This document shows, in pieces, positions 46,056-48,183 of a stretch of 48,183 nucleotides of DNA. The position numbers and the translations under genes were made by a program. Position 1 is the stretch's first letter. Each line of letters opens with the position of its first letter. The notes under the pieces were generated by a model, which was given only the letters and a program-made list of their open reading frames with translations, searched no databases and had not been told where the DNA came from. The stretch spans positions 1 through 48,183 of the forward strand of contig DHNW01000005.1 in assembly GCA_002407675.1 (NCBI GenBank), in the 5' to 3' direction. Origin of the DNA: Ruminococcaceae bacterium UBA5406 (GTDB lineage: Bacteria > Bacillota > Clostridia > Oscillospirales > Acutalibacteraceae).

Positions 46056-47387
46056 ATGTCGTATATCGAGCAAGTCCTTAAAGAACTTGTCCGGAAAAAC
46101 CCCGGTGAAAAAGAATTCCACCAAGCCGCAGGAATGGTTCTGCGTTCGCTGGCACCTGTTATCGAGCGGCATCCGGAATATCAGAAGACCGGTCTGCTGG
46201 AGCGCCTGACGGAGCCGGAACGCGTCATCATGTTCCGTGTCCCCTGGACGGACGACAGCGGTGCGGTGCATGTGAACCGAGGCTATCGCGTGCAATTCAA
46301 TTCCGCAATTGGCCCCTACAAGGGCGGACTTCGTTTTCACCCCTCTGTTAATCTCGGAATCATTAAATTTCTTGGATTTGAGCAGGTTTTCAAAAATTCT
46401 CTGACAACGCTCCCCATCGGCGGCGCCAAAGGCGGCAGCGACTTTGACCCCAAGGGTAAAAGTGACCATGAGGTTATGGTGTTTTGCCAGAGCTTTATGA
46501 CGGAGCTGTGCAAATACATAGGCGCCAATACCGATGTGCCCGCGGGTGATATCGGCGTTGGAGGCCGTGAGATCGGTTACCTGTACGGCCAGTACAAACG
46601 CATCCGCAGGCTGAACGAGGGTGTGCTTACGGGCAAGGGCATCTCCTATGGCGGATCCCTCTGCCGCACCGAAGCAACCGGTTACGGTTTGCTTTACTTT
46701 GTGGAAGAAATGCTTCACGCCGCCGGAAAAGACATCGCCGGCAAAACGGTTGTCATTTCCGGTGCGGGCAATGTAGCCATCTACGCAGCGCAGAAAGCAC
46801 AGCAGATGGGTGCCAAAGTGGTTGCGCTTTCCGACTCCAACGGCTACATTCATGATCCTGATGGCATTGATCTTGACGCTGTCAAGGAGATTAAGGAAGT
46901 CCGCCGCGGGCGGATCAAGGAATATTTGTCTTTCCGCAGCGGCGCGCAGTACACAGAAGGACATGGCATCTGGTCCATTCCCTGTGACATAGCCCTTCCC
47001 TGTGCCACGCAGAACGAGCTGACCAAAGAGGACGCCGAGCAGCTTGTTGCGAACGGATGCTTCGCCGTGGCGGAAGGCGCCAATATGCCTACCACTCCGG
47101 AAGCCACCAACGTGCTGCAGAAAGCCGGCCTGCTTTTCGCCCCCGGCAAAGCGGCAAACGCAGGCGGCGTGGCAACCAGCGCGCTGGAAATGGTTCAGAA
47201 TTCAATGCGCCTTTCCTGGTCCTTCGACGAGGTGGACGCAAAGCTCAAAAAAATCATGGCTGGAATTTATCACCATATTTCTTCCGCTGCTCAGGAATAC
47301 GGACTCGGCAATGATTTTGTCGCGGGCGCGAACATTGCGGGTTTCCAGAAAATAGCTGACGCTATGATGGCACAGGGCATTATCTGA
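46056..47387 (+). CDS. gdhA: NADP-type glutamate dehydrogenase
   Basis: Reductive amination of 2-oxoglutarate with ammonia. 443 residues from ATG 46056 (AGGAGG nine nt upstream). Substrate-site motifs IGPYKGGLRFHPSVN and LPIGGAKGGSDFDPKGKSD, with PAGDIGVGGREIG further on. The Rossmann motif ISGAGNVAIYAAQKAQQMG and VALSDSNGY fit the hexameric NADP-preferring class. Monocistronic. Confidence 0.95.
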   Translation: MSYIEQVLKELVRKNPGEKEFHQAAGMVLRSLAPVIERHPEYQKTGLLERLTEPERVIMFRVPWTDDSGAVHVNRGYRVQFNSAIGPYKGGLRFHPSVNLGIIKFLGFEQVFKNSLTTLPIGGAKGGSDFDPKGKSDHEVMVFCQSFMTELCKYIGANTDVPAGDIGVGGREIGYLYGQYKRIRRLNEGVLTGKGISYGGSLCRTEATGYGLLYFVEEMLHAAGKDIAGKTVVISGAGNVAIYAAQKAQQMGAKVVALSDSNGYIHDPDGIDLDAVKEIKEVRRGRIKEYLSFRSGAQYTEGHGIWSIPCDIALPCATQNELTKEDAEQLVANGCFAVAEGANMPTTPEATNVLQKAGLLFAPGKAANAGGVATSALEMVQNSMRLSWSFDEVDAKLKKIMAGIYHHISSAAQEYGLGNDFVAGANIAGFQKIADAMMAQGII

Positions 47388-47547
47388 AAATTTTATGAAG
47401 CTCAAGAACCTGCCACACGGCTGCGCGGTGAGGCTCTTTTGCAGATAAAGCGTAAAAAGGGACCCATCCAACCGGTACGATATCGGCGCGGGCCGTTTCG
47501 CTCCGGTTATATTTTATACCTATTATAAGCACAGCCAACCAGTTGAA

Positions 47548-47622
47548 AGAAGCGATCGACACAATCGCTTCTTAAGGGATGCCCGGCGGAGAGCTGAAAA
47601 AGCAGTTTTCCTCTGGGCATCC
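47548..47622. repeat. Two hairpins between gdhA and the GNAT gene
   Basis: AGAAGCGAT/ATCGCTTCT (47548-47572) and GGATGCCC/GGGCATCC (47577-47622), the second enclosing AGCTG-AAAAA-GCAGT. T runs are short, so either may be a weak terminator for the convergent genes. Confidence 0.5.
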
Positions 47623-47632
47623 GGCTGATGTT

Positions 47633-48076
47633 CTAAAGGGAATCAGCACGCCGTTCTTCTCTGGGACCGTTGCACTTCATTTCAATTTCAGAAAGATTCT
47701 GAGAAAGTTTATTTTGCTTCCCTGTTTTTCGGAAACCATATTTGCTGTAAAGGGAATACGCCCGATAATTATTTCCCAGTATCCAAAGGGTTGGTGCCTC
47801 CGGGCATCGCCGCATGGCAAACAAAAGGAGCTTGGTTCCGTATCCTTTGTTCTGCTCGTCAGGCAAAATATATAAATTTTCAATCAGGCTCTCATAAACC
47901 GACACAATTCCAACCGGACGGTTCTCCACCAGCATATACACTTTTTTGCCAGCTTTAATTTCACCGCGCAGATAGTTTTCCTGATGTTCCGCTGTATGCT
48001 GTTCAACGAAGTCTGTGCTGCAAAAGCTCTTATGCGATTCTTTCCACGATTCTGAATGAATTTTTGCCGCAGACAT
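47633..48076 (-). CDS. GNAT-family acetyltransferase, 5' end damaged
   Basis: 147 residues from ATG 48076. GNAT core: VGIVSVYESLIENLYILPDEQNKGYGTKLL with the acetyl-CoA loop QNKGYG, then LWILGNNYRAYSLYSKYGF. Upstream codons continue the domain in frame (LIVKVNDGSL), but the expected start is CTG, with its first base supplied by the insertion-sequence end at 48106. ATG 48076 has no ribosome site. The gene has probably lost its native start, ribosome site and promoter; weak expression from a later start is possible. Confidence 0.7.
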   Translation of the reverse strand: MSAAKIHSESWKESHKSFCSTDFVEQHTAEHQENYLRGEIKAGKKVYMLVENRPVGIVSVYESLIENLYILPDEQNKGYGTKLLLFAMRRCPEAPTLWILGNNYRAYSLYSKYGFRKTGKQNKLSQNLSEIEMKCNGPREERRADSL

Positions 48077-48105
48077 AAGGCTGCCGTCATTTACTTTAAC
48101 AATCA

Positions 48106-48183
48106 GGCTCTATAATAAATGTTGGGGTGCAGAGAATAGAGCTTTGAAAAAAGAGTAAAAAGACAGAGCATATTCGATGAAAA
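48106..48183. mobile_element. End of an ISL3-type insertion sequence (partial)
   Basis: Begins GGCTCTATAATAAATGTTGG then GGTGCA, an imperfect match to the terminal repeat at the left edge. It runs off the window, so no transposase is visible. The host side ends AACAATCA, which would be one copy of an 8-bp target duplication. It interrupts the GNAT gene at its start codon. Confidence 0.55.

Noticed and set aside
1..48183. CRISPR array, integrase, or intact prophage
   Set aside because: No regularly spaced repeats, no cas, recombinase or phage structural genes were found; only one holin-like orphan and an Xre regulator hint at mobile DNA.

Overview
The window is a chromosomal segment of a spore-forming, Gram-positive Clostridia-type bacterium, most likely of the Oscillospiraceae/Ruminococcaceae. 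The evidence is SpoVT behind a sigma-G-like promoter, the Firmicutes operon orders rimP-nusA-ylxR-ylxQ-infB-rbfA-nrnA-truB-ribF-rpsO-pnp and glmU-prs-pth-mfd, pyruvate phosphate dikinase, strong AGGAGG ribosome sites, several TTG/GTG starts, and moderate GC with AT-rich spacers. Both ends run into what look like termini of ISL3-type insertion sequences (1-91 and 48106-48183), so the window may be a whole assembly contig that stops at repeats.

Layout. 95-259: a minus-strand consensus promoter, a compact structured RNA and a terminator with no gene behind it. 277-2549: phosphoglucomutase and a YfcE-type phosphoesterase. 2631-3539: three small unknown genes. 3604-6773: proB-proA plus an unknown membrane protein. 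6902-7587: a small AT-rich pair (75-aa ORF and Xre regulator). 7656-18456: the translation/RNA-processing operon. 18481-19684: spoVT and a lipoprotein. 19772-24529: an apparent operon starting with rpe and carrying a highly altered Rnf-like membrane complex (C, D, E and A homologues; no B or G) followed by a Nudix hydrolase. 24739-27884: a small membrane protein, a DUF348/G5/3D cell-wall protein, rpsI-rplM. 28125-30452: bioB, bioY and a DUF1284 gene, each behind a BirA-type operator. 30555-38009: prsA-like, mfd, pth, prs and a shortened glmU. 38311-43754: ppdK, unknown membrane proteins, a duplicated membrane-protein/gtrA unit. 43801-48076: glyS, a holin-like orphan, tRNA-Leu(CAA), gdhA and a GNAT gene whose 5' end is cut by the right-hand insertion sequence.

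The items most worth a second look are: (1) the Rnf-like cluster, which lacks RnfB and RnfG, has lost the intramembrane cysteine positions of RnfA and RnfE and the FMN-linkage motif of RnfD, but keeps two intact 4Fe-4S motifs in RnfC, so it is unlikely to be a standard ferredoxin:NAD oxidoreductase; (2) the DUF1284 gene, tied to biotin control by an operator overlapping its -35 element; (3) the orphan structured RNA at 95-224, either a small RNA or a riboswitch leader separated from its gene by an insertion sequence. All family statements come from reading motifs by eye; no database search was run.
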